Positions 25,073 through 34,783 of a DNA stretch of 34,783 nt are shown one piece after another. A program made the translations under genes and the position numbers. Under the pieces are notes generated by a model that made no database searches, was not told the origin of the DNA, and saw only the letters and a list, made by a program, of their open reading frames with translations. The stretch comes from Deinococcus aquiradiocola (GTDB lineage Bacteria > Deinococcota > Deinococci > Deinococcales > Deinococcaceae): NCBI RefSeq assembly GCF_014646915.1, contig NZ_BMOE01000022.1, forward strand, positions 1 through 34,783, in the 5' to 3' direction. Every line of letters starts with the position of its first letter. Position 1 is the stretch's first letter.

Positions 25073-25148
25073 CCGGGTTCAGGGATTCACGGGTGGGGAG
25101 GCCCGCGCCGCCCGCGCCCGGCGACGGAAGCGCCGCAGTCCAGCGGCA

Positions 25149-25154
25149 TACAAT
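25149..25154 (+). promoter_or_regulatory. -10 box, leaderless pnp
   Basis: TACAAT, 6 nt before GTG 25161. Confidence 0.65.
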
Positions 25155-25160
25155 GAACGG

Positions 25161-27314
<2,154 letters not shown>

Positions 27315-27349
27315 ACCCCACCCCCTGAACCGTGCAGGTCCTGCAGCGT

Positions 27350-27375
27350 GGCCCGTCCCTTCACCGGGGCGGGCC
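27350..27375 (+). terminator. Stem-loop after pnp
   Basis: GGCCCGTCCC (27350-27359) / GGGGCGGGCC (27366-27375), one G-U pair; weak T-tract. Confidence 0.5.
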
Positions 27376-27572
27376 GCGTTCGTTCGGGCGGCACCTGAGC
27401 GGACGGGCCCGGTGGCAGGATGGCAGACTGGCGGGCGTGCCCGTCCCGCGCCCCTCCTCCGGTCCCGTCCTGCCCCTTCTGTACGTCACCCCTTCCACAT
27501 GAAACCTTCATGTCCTGCCTCACCGGTGGCAGGGCGCACAAAGTCCGCATGGGTCGCCTGAGAGCATCGGGC

Positions 27573-28661
27573 ATGCCTCGCCCCCGCCTCGCCTCCCTCG
27601 CCCTGCTCCCGGCCCTGCTGCTGGCCGCCTGCGCGCCCCGCGCCGCCCAGCCGCCCGTGCCGTTCACGGACTACGTGGCGATGGGCGACAGCATCACGGC
27701 CGGCATGCAGTCGGCAGGCCTCACGGCCGCCTCGCAGGACGCGGCGTTCCCGGTGCTGCTCGGCCGCCGTGCCGGACTGGACATCCAGATGCCCGAGATC
27801 GCCGACCCCGGCTGCCCTCCCCCCATCCGGTCCGCCACGGACGACATCAGCACCGCCAGCATCGACCAGGCGGCCTGCACGCGCCTGCACCCGGAGGTGG
27901 TCAGCCCCGTGGTCGCCATTCCCGGCGCGCGCGTCGCGGACGTGTACAGCACCACCGACGCCCGCGTGCAGAACCCCGACCCGCTGCTGTACTCCGCCAA
28001 GCTGTACCGCGCGGTTCTCGGGCCGGGCCGCACGCAGCTGCAGGCGGCGCTGGCCCTGCGTCCGAAATTCGTCACGCTCTGGATCGGCGCGAACGACGTG
28101 CTGCTCCCCACCCTGCGCGGCCACCCGGAACAGGCCACGCCGCCCAACGTGTTCCGCGCCAACTACGCGCGCCTGCTGGACGCGCTCGAACCGACCGGGG
28201 CGCGCATCGTGGTGCTGACCGTGCCGGACGTGACGCGCGTCCCGGCCCTCGTCCCCATGCGCCTGCTGCTGCTGAACGGCAGCGTGGACGCCTCGTGCAG
28301 CGGCGTGGACGGCTACTTCGGGACGCTCAGCCTGCTGAACGTCACGGCCCGCAACCCGCTCCGATGCCCGTCCGACAGCGTCGTCACGCCCGCCAAGTAC
28401 GCGCTGGCCCGCAACACCGTCCTGCGGTACAACGAGATCATCACTCAGCTCGCCGCGGAACGCGGGGTCGCCGTGTTCGACGTGAACCCCGTCCTGGCAA
28501 CCCTGCCGGGCCGTCCCCTGATTCCCACGCCGGACTCACCGTTCGGCAGCACCTTCAGCCTGGACGGCGTGCATCCCTCCGGCAACACGCACCGCCTGCT
28601 GGCACAGCTGCTGGCCGGGTTCCTGAACCGCACCTACGGCACCGCCATCAACACCTGGTGA
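27573..28661 (+). CDS. SGNH/GDSL-family hydrolase, predicted lipoprotein
   Basis: 362 residues. The N-terminus MPRPRLASLALLPALLLAAC is a lipoprotein signal with the lipobox LLAAC. The rest is a GDSL esterase/lipase: YVAMGDSITAG with the nucleophile serine (about 39), LWIGANDVLL (about 170-178), and DGVHPSGNTHRL (about 331) with catalytic Asp and His. It should be anchored outside the cytoplasmic membrane; the substrate is unknown. Start ATG 27573 is chosen to give a normal lipoprotein signal. In-frame ATGs at 27549 and 27510 would put an unusual basic leader in front, and no clear ribosome site separates them. Confidence 0.88.
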   Translation: MPRPRLASLALLPALLLAACAPRAAQPPVPFTDYVAMGDSITAGMQSAGLTAASQDAAFPVLLGRRAGLDIQMPEIADPGCPPPIRSATDDISTASIDQAACTRLHPEVVSPVVAIPGARVADVYSTTDARVQNPDPLLYSAKLYRAVLGPGRTQLQAALALRPKFVTLWIGANDVLLPTLRGHPEQATPPNVFRANYARLLDALEPTGARIVVLTVPDVTRVPALVPMRLLLLNGSVDASCSGVDGYFGTLSLLNVTARNPLRCPSDSVVTPAKYALARNTVLRYNEIITQLAAERGVAVFDVNPVLATLPGRPLIPTPDSPFGSTFSLDGVHPSGNTHRLLAQLLAGFLNRTYGTAINTW

Positions 28662-28704
28662 GCCGGGCGGCCGTTCTGCGGCCAGGGATTGACCGGGAGC
28701 CGGT

Positions 28705-29817
28705 TCAGTCGCGCAGGCCGCGCGGTGCGGTGGCGGGCCGGATGCTGGTCTGGGTGCTGGCGCGTTCGGAGGTGGCGTTGGCGTCCGGCGTGTCCTGCGG
28801 TTCCGGGCGATACACGGGCAGGTCCGGCAGGTCGGAGGTGCTGGCGCGCCGCTGCGTCACGACGCGGTTCCCGACCATCAGGACGCCCAGCAGGCCCAGG
28901 CCGATCACGGCGATGGGTGTCCGTTGCTGCGGGTACAGCACGAGGCCCATCAGGGTGAAGTACACCAGCACGAGCGCCAGATACGTGAGAGGACTGGTGC
29001 CGCGCCGGGAACTGATGAGCATGTCCACGTACAGCGGCCCTTCCGCCTGACGGCCCGGCAGGGCGTAGCGGGGGAGGGTGCCGCTCTGTTCGATGTCCAC
29101 GACGATGGCGGTGATGTTGTCGGGGCCACCCTCGTCGTTGGAGCGGTCGATGAGCTGCCGGACGGCGTTGTCGGGGTTCGGCTGGCTCGCCAGGATGCGG
29201 TACAGGTCCGCTTCCTCGATCACGCCGCTCAGGCCGTCGCTGCACAGCAGCAGGCGGTCGCCGCGCCGCACCTGCAGGCCGTACAGTTCGAGCCGAACGC
29301 GTTCCTCCCCGCCGAGCGCGTTGCTGACGACGCTGCGCCACTGGTGGTTGCGGGCTTCCTCCTCGGTCAGGTGTCCGAGGCGCACCTGTTCGGCCACCCA
29401 GGAGTGGTCCTCGGTGAGGCGGTGCAGTTGCCGGTCGCGCAGCAGGTACGCGCGGGAATCCCCGACGTGCGCGATGAGGGCGGCGGCGCGGTCGATCACC
29501 ATGGCGACCAGGGTGGTGCCCATGCCGACGTACTCGCCGACGGCACTGCGCAGCACGGCGAGGTTCGCTTCCTGAACGGCCTCGGCGAGGCGTTCGGGCG
29601 CGGAGCCGTTGCCGTTCAGGAAACTGCTGCTGAGCGTGTCGAGCGCGAGGTTTGCGGCGAGCTCCCCGGCGGCGTGTCCGCCCATGCCGTCCGCGACCGC
29701 GAACAGGCCTCCCCGGGGCAGGTCAAGGATCAGGCCCGCGTCCTGATTGACGCTGCGTTGGCGGCCCACGTCGGTCAGGAGCCCTGATGAAAGGAGGGAG
29801 GGTGCGCTCGGGCGCAT
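28705..29817 (-). CDS. Membrane-anchored PP2C-family Ser/Thr phosphatase
   Basis: 370 residues. The N-terminal 245 residues are a bacterial PP2C (PppA/Stp-like) domain: [31 protein letters not shown] (metal-binding Asp43), HVGDSRAYL (119-124), LCSDGLSG and [12 protein letters not shown]. Two membrane helices follow (about 277-295 and 301-317), then a short Ser/Thr/Pro-rich cytoplasmic tail. It would reverse Ser/Thr phosphorylation, commonly paired with PASTA kinases. No active kinase is visible in the window; the PASTA protein at 20240-21925 looks catalytically dead and is about 7 kb away. ATG 29817 has TATACT 6 nt upstream, favouring it over the in-frame ATG at 29865. Confidence 0.93.
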   Translation of the reverse strand: MRPSAPSLLSSGLLTDVGRQRSVNQDAGLILDLPRGGLFAVADGMGGHAAGELAANLALDTLSSSFLNGNGSAPERLAEAVQEANLAVLRSAVGEYVGMGTTLVAMVIDRAAALIAHVGDSRAYLLRDRQLHRLTEDHSWVAEQVRLGHLTEEEARNHQWRSVVSNALGGEERVRLELYGLQVRRGDRLLLCSDGLSGVIEEADLYRILASQPNPDNAVRQLIDRSNDEGGPDNITAIVVDIEQSGTLPRYALPGRQAEGPLYVDMLISSRRGTSPLTYLALVLVYFTLMGLVLYPQQRTPIAVIGLGLLGVLMVGNRVVTQRRASTSDLPDLPVYRPEPQDTPDANATSERASTQTSIRPATAPRGLRD

Positions 29818-29823
29818 GCGTTG

Positions 29824-29829
29824 AGTATA
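29824..29829 (-). promoter_or_regulatory. -10 box, leaderless PP2C gene
   Basis: TATACT, 6 nt before ATG 29817 on the minus strand. In the rest of the 263-bp gap to 30080 I see only a pyrimidine-rich tract and a short CCGGAGAAATCCG inverted repeat, no gene. Confidence 0.65.
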
Positions 29830-30080
29830 GGGATTGTTCAGACGCGCGACTGCCAAGTGACTCACCCCCCCTTTCTTTCTGTTTCAGGTTCAGGTTGTTA
29901 ATCCGGGGAAATCGTTTGCTGAATGGCGATGTTCAGGCTGGCGTGTCGGGGGTCGGCGTCCGTCGGAGCGGTGTGGCCTGGGGGGAAGGGTCCTGAACCG
30001 TTTCCATCATAGGATGAAGTCTTTCTTAAGATCCGGAGAAATCCGACGTTTCAGGAGCAGCGCCTTGCACCACCCTGCAC

Positions 30081-31511
30081 TCAGTGGCTGTGACCGCCGC
30101 TCTGACCACGCTTCCCGGCCACTTCCTCACGGATCTCCGCCACCAGGAAGGTGCAGGCCTCCGCGCACGGGATCGCGCCCGGCACCCCCGAGAAGAACGT
30201 CTGCGGGAGGCGATGCCCGGCCCACACGCGCGTCTTCAGGCAGCCGCCGCACACGTCCTGCGCCACGTGCTCCACCTGTTCCGGCGTGGCCTTCTGCACC
30301 TTGGCGTAGATGCCCGTCTGACGGCGCGCGGTGGTGGGCCACGGCGTGGAGCGCAGCGCGTGCGTGTGGCAGGCGTACCCTTCCTCCACCACGGCCGGGT
30401 ACAGCAGGTGCACGGCGCGCTGCAGGTCGGACGCGTTCATCACGGCCCGCCAGCCGCGCCGCAGATTACGCAGGGTGTGCACGGGCCGGTGCTCGCCCGC
30501 CTCCGTGAGGCGCGTGTGGTCGCGCAGGCCTTCCGGCGTGACGAGCGTGACGAGCGTCTCGCTGCTGCGTCCCTCGTCGAGCGCGTGCCGCAGTTCGTAC
30601 AGCCCGCCCTGCGGACGGATCAGGATCTCGCCCATGCGCAGCCCCTGGTCGGCCAGGGCGGTCAGGGCGTCCCACGCGGCGCGGTGGTCCTGCGCGCGGT
30701 CCCCGCCGGTCACGCTCGCGCCGCGCGCCTCCTCGGCCAGCTGCACGATCACGTCCGCCACGGCCGGGTGCGTCCCGACCGGCTTGCCGTAGTACACGGT
30801 CTGCTCGAGGCCGGGCGCGTCCTGACCGTCCTCCGGGCCGGGGAACACGGTGACGGTCCCCTCCAGGCCCAGGTCCTCGGGAATGGTTTCCAGCGTGTGC
30901 CACCCCTCGGACGCGAAGAACGGCACCATCACCACGCGGCTCGCGCGGACCTTCTCGCGCCAGCCCGTCACTTTCGGTTCCTCGTCGAGGAAGAGGGCGT
31001 GCACCTCGCTGAACACGCCGCGTTCACGCAGCAGCGCGGCGTTCTGGTGCACGATCTTGTTGCTGTTCTCGTTGCGGGTCGTGCCGTGCCCGATGATGAT
31101 CAGGGCCGTGTCCTCGCCGTCCGCGTCGGGCAGGACCTCGCGGGCGCGTTCGAGGATCACGTCCGTCATGGCGGGGTGCACGCCGTACGGCAGCGTGTAG
31201 CGGACGGTGCGCCCGCCGAGCGTGCGGGCCACGCCTTCCCGCGGGACGGGGCCCTGGTGCCCGAGGCCCATCTCGCGCGGGATGACCGTCTCCGTGAAGT
31301 ACCCTTCCGAGATGAACATGGGAATGATGGTCACGTCCGTGTACCGGCACGTGCGCAGGACCTGCCTCAGGCTCGGCTCTTCCTTCCAGTAGCCTTCGAC
31401 CACCTCGTCGAAGAGGCCCCGGGAGCGGAGCAGTTCGGCGTACCGGTACACCGCCGCTGCCGACTCGGGATTGAGGTGGGAACCGTGACCGACGAGAACC
31501 AGAGAACGCAT
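30081..31511 (-). CDS. CbiX-type chelatase with Fe-S domain (DR2241-like)
   Basis: 476 residues. Two CbiX/sirohydrochlorin ferro- or cobaltochelatase halves are seen: [14 protein letters not shown] and later [14 protein letters not shown], each with a metal-binding histidine, plus [16 protein letters not shown] and [16 protein letters not shown]. The C-terminal 170 residues carry Cys-rich motifs ([25 protein letters not shown]), matching the 4Fe-4S domain of D. radiodurans DR2241, and end in a His-rich GGHSH tail. It probably inserts Co or Fe into a tetrapyrrole. ATG 31511 lies 6 nt after TACACT; an in-frame GTG at 31517 abuts the -10 and is unlikely. Monocistronic; no cobalamin or siroheme genes adjoin it. 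Confidence 0.88.
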   Translation of the reverse strand: MRSLVLVGHGSHLNPESAAAVYRYAELLRSRGLFDEVVEGYWKEEPSLRQVLRTCRYTDVTIIPMFISEGYFTETVIPREMGLGHQGPVPREGVARTLGGRTVRYTLPYGVHPAMTDVILERAREVLPDADGEDTALIIIGHGTTRNENSNKIVHQNAALLRERGVFSEVHALFLDEEPKVTGWREKVRASRVVMVPFFASEGWHTLETIPEDLGLEGTVTVFPGPEDGQDAPGLEQTVYYGKPVGTHPAVADVIVQLAEEARGASVTGGDRAQDHRAAWDALTALADQGLRMGEILIRPQGGLYELRHALDEGRSSETLVTLVTPEGLRDHTRLTEAGEHRPVHTLRNLRRGWRAVMNASDLQRAVHLLYPAVVEEGYACHTHALRSTPWPTTARRQTGIYAKVQKATPEQVEHVAQDVCGGCLKTRVWAGHRLPQTFFSGVPGAIPCAEACTFLVAEIREEVAGKRGQSGGHSH

Positions 31512-31517
31512 GACCAC

Positions 31518-31523
31518 AGTGTA
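31518..31523 (-). promoter_or_regulatory. -10 box, leaderless CbiX gene
   Basis: TACACT, 6 nt before ATG 31511 on the minus strand. Confidence 0.6.
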
Positions 31524-31591
31524 GGCGTGGCCCGCCGGGACACTTGTGGGCGATGGGGATATTCGGGACGCCCCGGAACAGGGCGCGCGGG

Positions 31592-32410
31592 TCAGCGGCC
31601 GGTCTTGCCGCCGAACAGTTCGGACACGAGCGTCCCGCGTTCCCTGAGGGCCGCCTGGAAGGCCGCCGCGTCGTTCAGCGGGGCGGGAGGGCGCGGCGCG
31701 GCGTGGTGGGCCGCAGGGGAGGGCGCCGGTGCGGGCGGGGGCGTCCCGGACTGTACGCGCGGCGTCCTGAACATGCCGGGGTGCTCCTCGAACACGGCGG
31801 TCACGTCGTCCGGCAGCGCGTCCAGCAGGGCCGCGTATTCGCGTTCCTGCAGCAGCGTGCCCTGCAGGGCCGCGTCGCCCAGGTCGTCCAGCAGGCGGTT
31901 CATGAGCGCGAAGAGTTTCGCGGCGTACGCCTGCACCTCCTGCTCCTGCGGCAGGTACCCGCGGTGGATGACCCGGTTCCTGAAGTCCGCGCCGAGGCCC
32001 TGCGGCGTCAGGAAGTCCGGCGCGCGTCCCTCACGGGCGAGGTACGTGGCCGCGAACGCGCCCAGCTGCCGTTCGCTCTGCGTGACGAGCAGCTTCCAGG
32101 TGCCGTCCAGGGCACGCACGGCGTCTTCCAGGTCGTGGCCCTGCTGCGCGGCGTGCTCGAGCTGCGCGGCCTTCAGGTAGAACTCCAGGCAGCGTTCCAT
32201 GGCCGCCGCGAAGTTCACGACGGCCTCGCGCGCGTACCCGTCCATCAGGGCGCGCGTGCCGAGGTCGAACAGCGTCTCGAAGCGCTGCTTGCGGATGAAC
32301 AGCGCGTAGCGGCCGTCGCACTCGGGGCAGCGCAGGTCGTGCATGCCGCTGTCGTGGTACTCGGTCTGGAAGCGGTGCCCGCAGTGCGGGCAGGCGGTCG
32401 GGATCTTCAC
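31592..32410 (-). CDS. Zinc-ribbon protein with HEPN-like helical domain
   Basis: 272 residues. An N-terminal zinc ribbon (CPHC at 7-10, CPEC at 28-31) is followed by a helical domain (about 40-185): [32 protein letters not shown], then [15 protein letters not shown], in which Arg144-x4-His149 fits the HEPN RNase motif Rx4-6H. A Pro/Ala-rich linker and a short helical end follow. I do not recognise a named family; HEPN membership is a motif-level inference. GTG 32410 overlaps the C39 peptidase stop by 4 bp, so the two are coupled, an unexpected pairing of a cytoplasmic and a secreted protein. Confidence 0.72.
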   Translation of the reverse strand: MKIPTACPHCGHRFQTEYHDSGMHDLRCPECDGRYALFIRKQRFETLFDLGTRALMDGYAREAVVNFAAAMERCLEFYLKAAQLEHAAQQGHDLEDAVRALDGTWKLLVTQSERQLGAFAATYLAREGRAPDFLTPQGLGADFRNRVIHRGYLPQEQEVQAYAAKLFALMNRLLDDLGDAALQGTLLQEREYAALLDALPDDVTAVFEEHPGMFRTPRVQSGTPPPAPAPSPAAHHAAPRPPAPLNDAAAFQAALRERGTLVSELFGGKTGR

Positions 32411-33435
32411 GGCAGGGGTCGGTCCGGCGGCGCGATGACGTACACGGTGCCGCTGGAGTGCGTCTGCCACAGGTGCTCGAAGGTGGCGCGCGGGTACGTC
32501 CGGCGGACGGTGGCGTCGCTGGGCGCGGCCGGGTCGTTCAGGACGGGGTTGCCCTGCGCGTCGAAGCCGACGAGGACCATCAGGTGGCCGTCGCTGGCGG
32601 GGATGGGCGCGCCCGGCAGTTCGCCTTTCTTCCAGCCGAGACTCACGGCGAGCGGGACGCCCGCCTGCAGGTAGCGTTCGGCGGCCGTCAGGTCCGGCAG
32701 GCGGGCCACGAAGGCGCGCAGGCCCAGGCTGCCCGCGTACGCGGTGTTGAAGGGCCAGTTGCCGGTGCCTTCGTACGCGTCGTCGTAGGTGGCGGCGGCG
32801 GCCTGCGGGACCGTGACCTGCACGCCCCAGTACGCGAGGATCATGCTGGTGCTGGTCGGGCTGCACCACACCTCGCCGCCGCCGGGGTAGATCATCTGCG
32901 AGCGTGGCGGGACGTTCAGGACGTGACCCCAGGCGCGCCGGTCGCTCGTGGCGCTCACGGGCTTCGCGGGGGTGCCGGTCGTGAAGGCGAGCAGCGTGAG
33001 GCGCGCGTCCTGCACGGTCACGCGGTACTGGTACGCGTCTGCGGGCGCGGTGAGGCTGAGGGTGTCGGTGTTCAGGGTGCCTGCCGCGTCGCGTTGCCCG
33101 TCGATGCTGCTGCGTCCCTTGGCGGTCGTCCAGCTGCCGAAGCTGTACCAGCGCGTCCAGCCGTTCGCCTGCCTCGCGCGGACTTCCAGCGTGACCCGGC
33201 CCGCGCCGCTGCCGGGGGGCGTGACGGCGTTCCAGGAGGGGATCAGCTGCGTGAAGCTGGGGGCGGCCGTGACAGGGCCCGTCCAGCGGTTCTGGTCGCC
33301 GGTGCCCGCCTCGCGGTTCGCCTGCAGGTCGGCGGCATTCAGGACGGTGGTGGTGGAGGCCGGGAAGCGCAGCGTCATGGGCGCGGCGAGGGCCGTGCCG
33401 CCCAGCAGGGCCGTGAGGATGAGGCGTCGGAGCAT
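32407..33435 (-). CDS. Secreted C39-like cysteine peptidase
   Basis: 342 residues with a signal peptide (MLRRLILTALLGGTALA). The middle is beta-rich (RVTLEVRARQANGWTRWYSFGSW). The C-terminal part is a papain-like C39_2 domain: VWCSPTSTSMILAYWG (Cys191), SDGHLMVLVGFD (His284) and VLNDPAA (Asp301), giving a full Cys-His-Asp triad, with the earlier Q-M-IYPGG supplying an oxyanion glutamine candidate (Gln180). No ABC transporter adjoins it, so a bacteriocin-export role is unlikely. CAGAAT lies 5 nt before ATG 33435. Its stop overlaps the zinc-ribbon gene. Confidence 0.87.
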   Translation of the reverse strand: MLRRLILTALLGGTALAAPMTLRFPASTTTVLNAADLQANREAGTGDQNRWTGPVTAAPSFTQLIPSWNAVTPPGSGAGRVTLEVRARQANGWTRWYSFGSWTTAKGRSSIDGQRDAAGTLNTDTLSLTAPADAYQYRVTVQDARLTLLAFTTGTPAKPVSATSDRRAWGHVLNVPPRSQMIYPGGGEVWCSPTSTSMILAYWGVQVTVPQAAAATYDDAYEGTGNWPFNTAYAGSLGLRAFVARLPDLTAAERYLQAGVPLAVSLGWKKGELPGAPIPASDGHLMVLVGFDAQGNPVLNDPAAPSDATVRRTYPRATFEHLWQTHSSGTVYVIAPPDRPLP

Positions 33436-33440
33436 GGCTG

Positions 33441-33446
33441 ATTCTG
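33441..33446 (-). promoter_or_regulatory. Candidate -10 box of the C39 peptidase operon
   Basis: CAGAAT, 5 nt before ATG 33435 on the minus strand. Confidence 0.35.
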
Positions 33447-33496
33447 CCGTGCCGTCACGCGGGCCGGGTGAGGGCGCGCGGGACCGGTGGGCGGCG

Positions 33497-34546
33497 TCAC
33501 GGGCGCGCCTGCGTGATGGCCTGTGTGACGGTGCGTTCCTGCAGGTACAGCAGCGCTTCCGGGAGGGCGGCGCGCCACGTGACCCAGTTGTGGCCGCTCT
33601 GGTATTCGCGGTACTGGTGCGGCACGCCCTGGTCCGCGAGGGTGGCGGCCATGCGGCGGTTCGGTCCGGTCAGCCATTCGAGCGTGCCGGTGTCCAGGCT
33701 GACGCGCAGGTGGCGGGGCGGGGCGAGCGTCAGCTGCTCGCGCAGCCATTCTCCGGCGGTGGTGGTGTCGATGCCTTCCGGCGTGCGGCCCTGCGGGTGG
33801 GCGATGAACGCCCCGGAGTGACTCGCAACCCGTCCGAACAGCTCCGGGTGACGGCTCCCCAGGTACAGGCTGATGAGGCCGCCCAGGCTCGCGCCCCACA
33901 GGCCGCGCCCGGCCGCGTCGCGCGCCACGCTGTACTGTCCTTCCACGCGCGGCCACACCTCGCCCGTCAGGAAGTCCAGGTAGCGGTCGTTCAGGTAGTA
34001 CTCCTCGTTGCGGTCGCCGGGCTCCACGAACACCAGTACGGCCGGGTCGATCAGGTGGGCGGCGAGTGCGCGGTCCATCAGTTCCCCGAGCTTCCCGGTG
34101 CGGTAGAAGGCCACGCCGTCCTGCACGTAGTACACGGGGTACGTCACGGCCGGGTCGTAGTGGGGGGGCGTGTACACGATGGCGCGGCGCGTCCCGCCGA
34201 ACACGCCGCCCTCCCAGCTGAGGCGGTGCGCGGTCCCGGACGGCACGTCTTCCGTCTGCGTACTCAGCGGGTGCTGTTCGTAGTGGCCGTTCACGGCGGC
34301 GCGCGGGTACGTCCACCAGGGGTTCAGGCTGCGCCGGTCGTTGTCCGGGTCGGGGAAGGGGTGGCCCGCGCCGTCCAGCCACGCGTACTCCACCCACGCG
34401 CCGCGCGGGAGGGTCAGCGTGACGGGTTGCCCGTTCAGGACGGGGATGGCGGGGCGTTTCTTCCAGTCGGTGAAGTCCCCCACGAGGGCGGTGGCGCCCT
34501 CGGGCGGTGTGAAGGTGGCGACGGAACCAGCGACAGTGACGGCCAT
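33497..34546 (-). CDS. Alpha/beta hydrolase, enterochelin-esterase-like
   Basis: 349 residues, no signal peptide. The N-terminal 90 residues look like an E-set/CBM48-type beta domain (ALVGDFTDWKKRPAIPV.., LPRGAWVEYAWLDG), as in Fes-type enterochelin esterases. The hydrolase domain has YPVYYVQDGVAFY, the nucleophile elbow GLWGASLGGLIS (Ser220), a likely acid Asp285 and His319 in YQSGHNW. It resembles esterase D/Fes proteins that cut siderophore or other esters; no siderophore genes are nearby, so the substrate is open. ATG 34546 has TACAAT 6 nt upstream; the frame extends further upstream but without signals. Confidence 0.87.
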   Translation of the reverse strand: MAVTVAGSVATFTPPEGATALVGDFTDWKKRPAIPVLNGQPVTLTLPRGAWVEYAWLDGAGHPFPDPDNDRRSLNPWWTYPRAAVNGHYEQHPLSTQTEDVPSGTAHRLSWEGGVFGGTRRAIVYTPPHYDPAVTYPVYYVQDGVAFYRTGKLGELMDRALAAHLIDPAVLVFVEPGDRNEEYYLNDRYLDFLTGEVWPRVEGQYSVARDAAGRGLWGASLGGLISLYLGSRHPELFGRVASHSGAFIAHPQGRTPEGIDTTTAGEWLREQLTLAPPRHLRVSLDTGTLEWLTGPNRRMAATLADQGVPHQYREYQSGHNWVTWRAALPEALLYLQERTVTQAITQARP

Positions 34547-34552
34547 GCCCGG

Positions 34553-34558
34553 ATTGTA
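34553..34558 (-). promoter_or_regulatory. -10 box, leaderless esterase gene
   Basis: TACAAT, 6 nt before ATG 34546 on the minus strand. Confidence 0.6.
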
Positions 34559-34690
34559 GACCGCCCCGCGGTGCCGGATTCCGGTGCCCGGAGGATTCGC
34601 GCGTCTTTCTCTCTGTTTCGTTTTTTGCTGTCCTGCATGCGTTTTGGTGGTGTGGGGCGGGGGAGATGAAGGGAGTTCACGGGTGGGCGC

Positions 34691-34719
34691 TTGACAGTTG
34701 GCGGAGTGTCCTGTATCTT
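34691..34719 (+). promoter_or_regulatory. Strong sigma-70 promoter facing the right edge
   Basis: TTGACA (34691-34696), a 17-bp spacer and TATCTT (34714-34719). A small hairpin GCCTC-CGAGC-GAGGC follows in the leader. An ATG at 34776, with GAGG 3 nt upstream, could begin a gene that lies outside the window. From 34560 to here I see nothing else. Confidence 0.6.
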
Positions 34720-34783
34720 TTCTGAGCCTCCGAGCGAGGCAGCCGAAGAAAGCGAACGCAGACGCGGCGAGGTGCATGAAAAT

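Overview
The window is a high-GC chromosomal segment from a Deinococcus-type bacterium. Three things point there. First, there is an IrrE/PprI-like metalloprotease gene next to folate genes. Second, there is a DdrC-like protein gene (a Deinococcus-restricted DNA-damage response family) with a palindrome resembling the radiation/desiccation response motif (RDRM). Third, many genes have a TANNNT-type -10 box only 5-7 nt before the start codon, the leaderless arrangement known to be common in Deinococcus. Most of the DNA is ordinary, densely packed housekeeping and accessory sequence. No prophage, integrase or CRISPR array is visible.

Layout. 1-180: edge of an IS1-like transposase gene, then a consensus promoter that runs straight into a terminator. 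312-1637 (-): M29 aminopeptidase. 1725-1801: tRNA-Pro(GGG). 1887-3443: TPR-GGDEF diguanylate cyclase. 3464-3659: dispersed repeat. 3657-8208 (-): three-gene operon of XPB-type helicase, a small AT-hook protein and a helicase-associated protein, which share a small module. 8408-8863: secreted hypothetical. 9056-10120 (-): GH10-like secreted protein. 10231-10771: tmRNA and tRNA-Leu(TAA). 10982-11653 (-): zinc/DUF4145 protein. 11764-11840 (-): tRNA-Arg(CCT). 11973-12668: ddrC. 13017-14693: RNase Y. 14762-14929 (-): possible small gene. 15031-15156: second full repeat copy. 15154-18521 (-): iron-uptake pair (imelysin/EfeO-like plus FTR1 permease).

18682-25059 (-) is a long same-strand cluster. 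In order of transcription it holds an acyl-CoA-binding protein, irrE, folP, folB, folK, a PASTA protein with an eroded kinase-like domain, a cysteine desulfurase and ruvX. Overlapping GTGA/ATGA stop-start junctions suggest translational coupling inside sub-operons. 25161-27314: PNPase. 27573-28661: SGNH/GDSL lipoprotein. 28705-29817 (-): membrane PP2C phosphatase. 30081-31511 (-): CbiX/DR2241-type chelatase with Fe-S cysteines. 31592-33435 (-): zinc-ribbon/HEPN-like protein and C39-type peptidase, overlapping. 33497-34546 (-): esterase. 34691-34719: strong promoter facing off the right edge.

Functional links. IrrE is known in Deinococcus to cleave the repressor DdrO and so release RDRM-controlled genes. 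The window carries both irrE and a candidate RDRM target (ddrC), about 12 kb apart. RNase Y and PNPase are both RNA-decay enzymes. The most novel-looking items are the shared module across the XPB operon, the repeats placed exactly at stop codons, the promoter-into-terminator unit at the IS edge, and the PASTA pseudokinase. All functional calls come from reading motifs by eye; no database search was possible.
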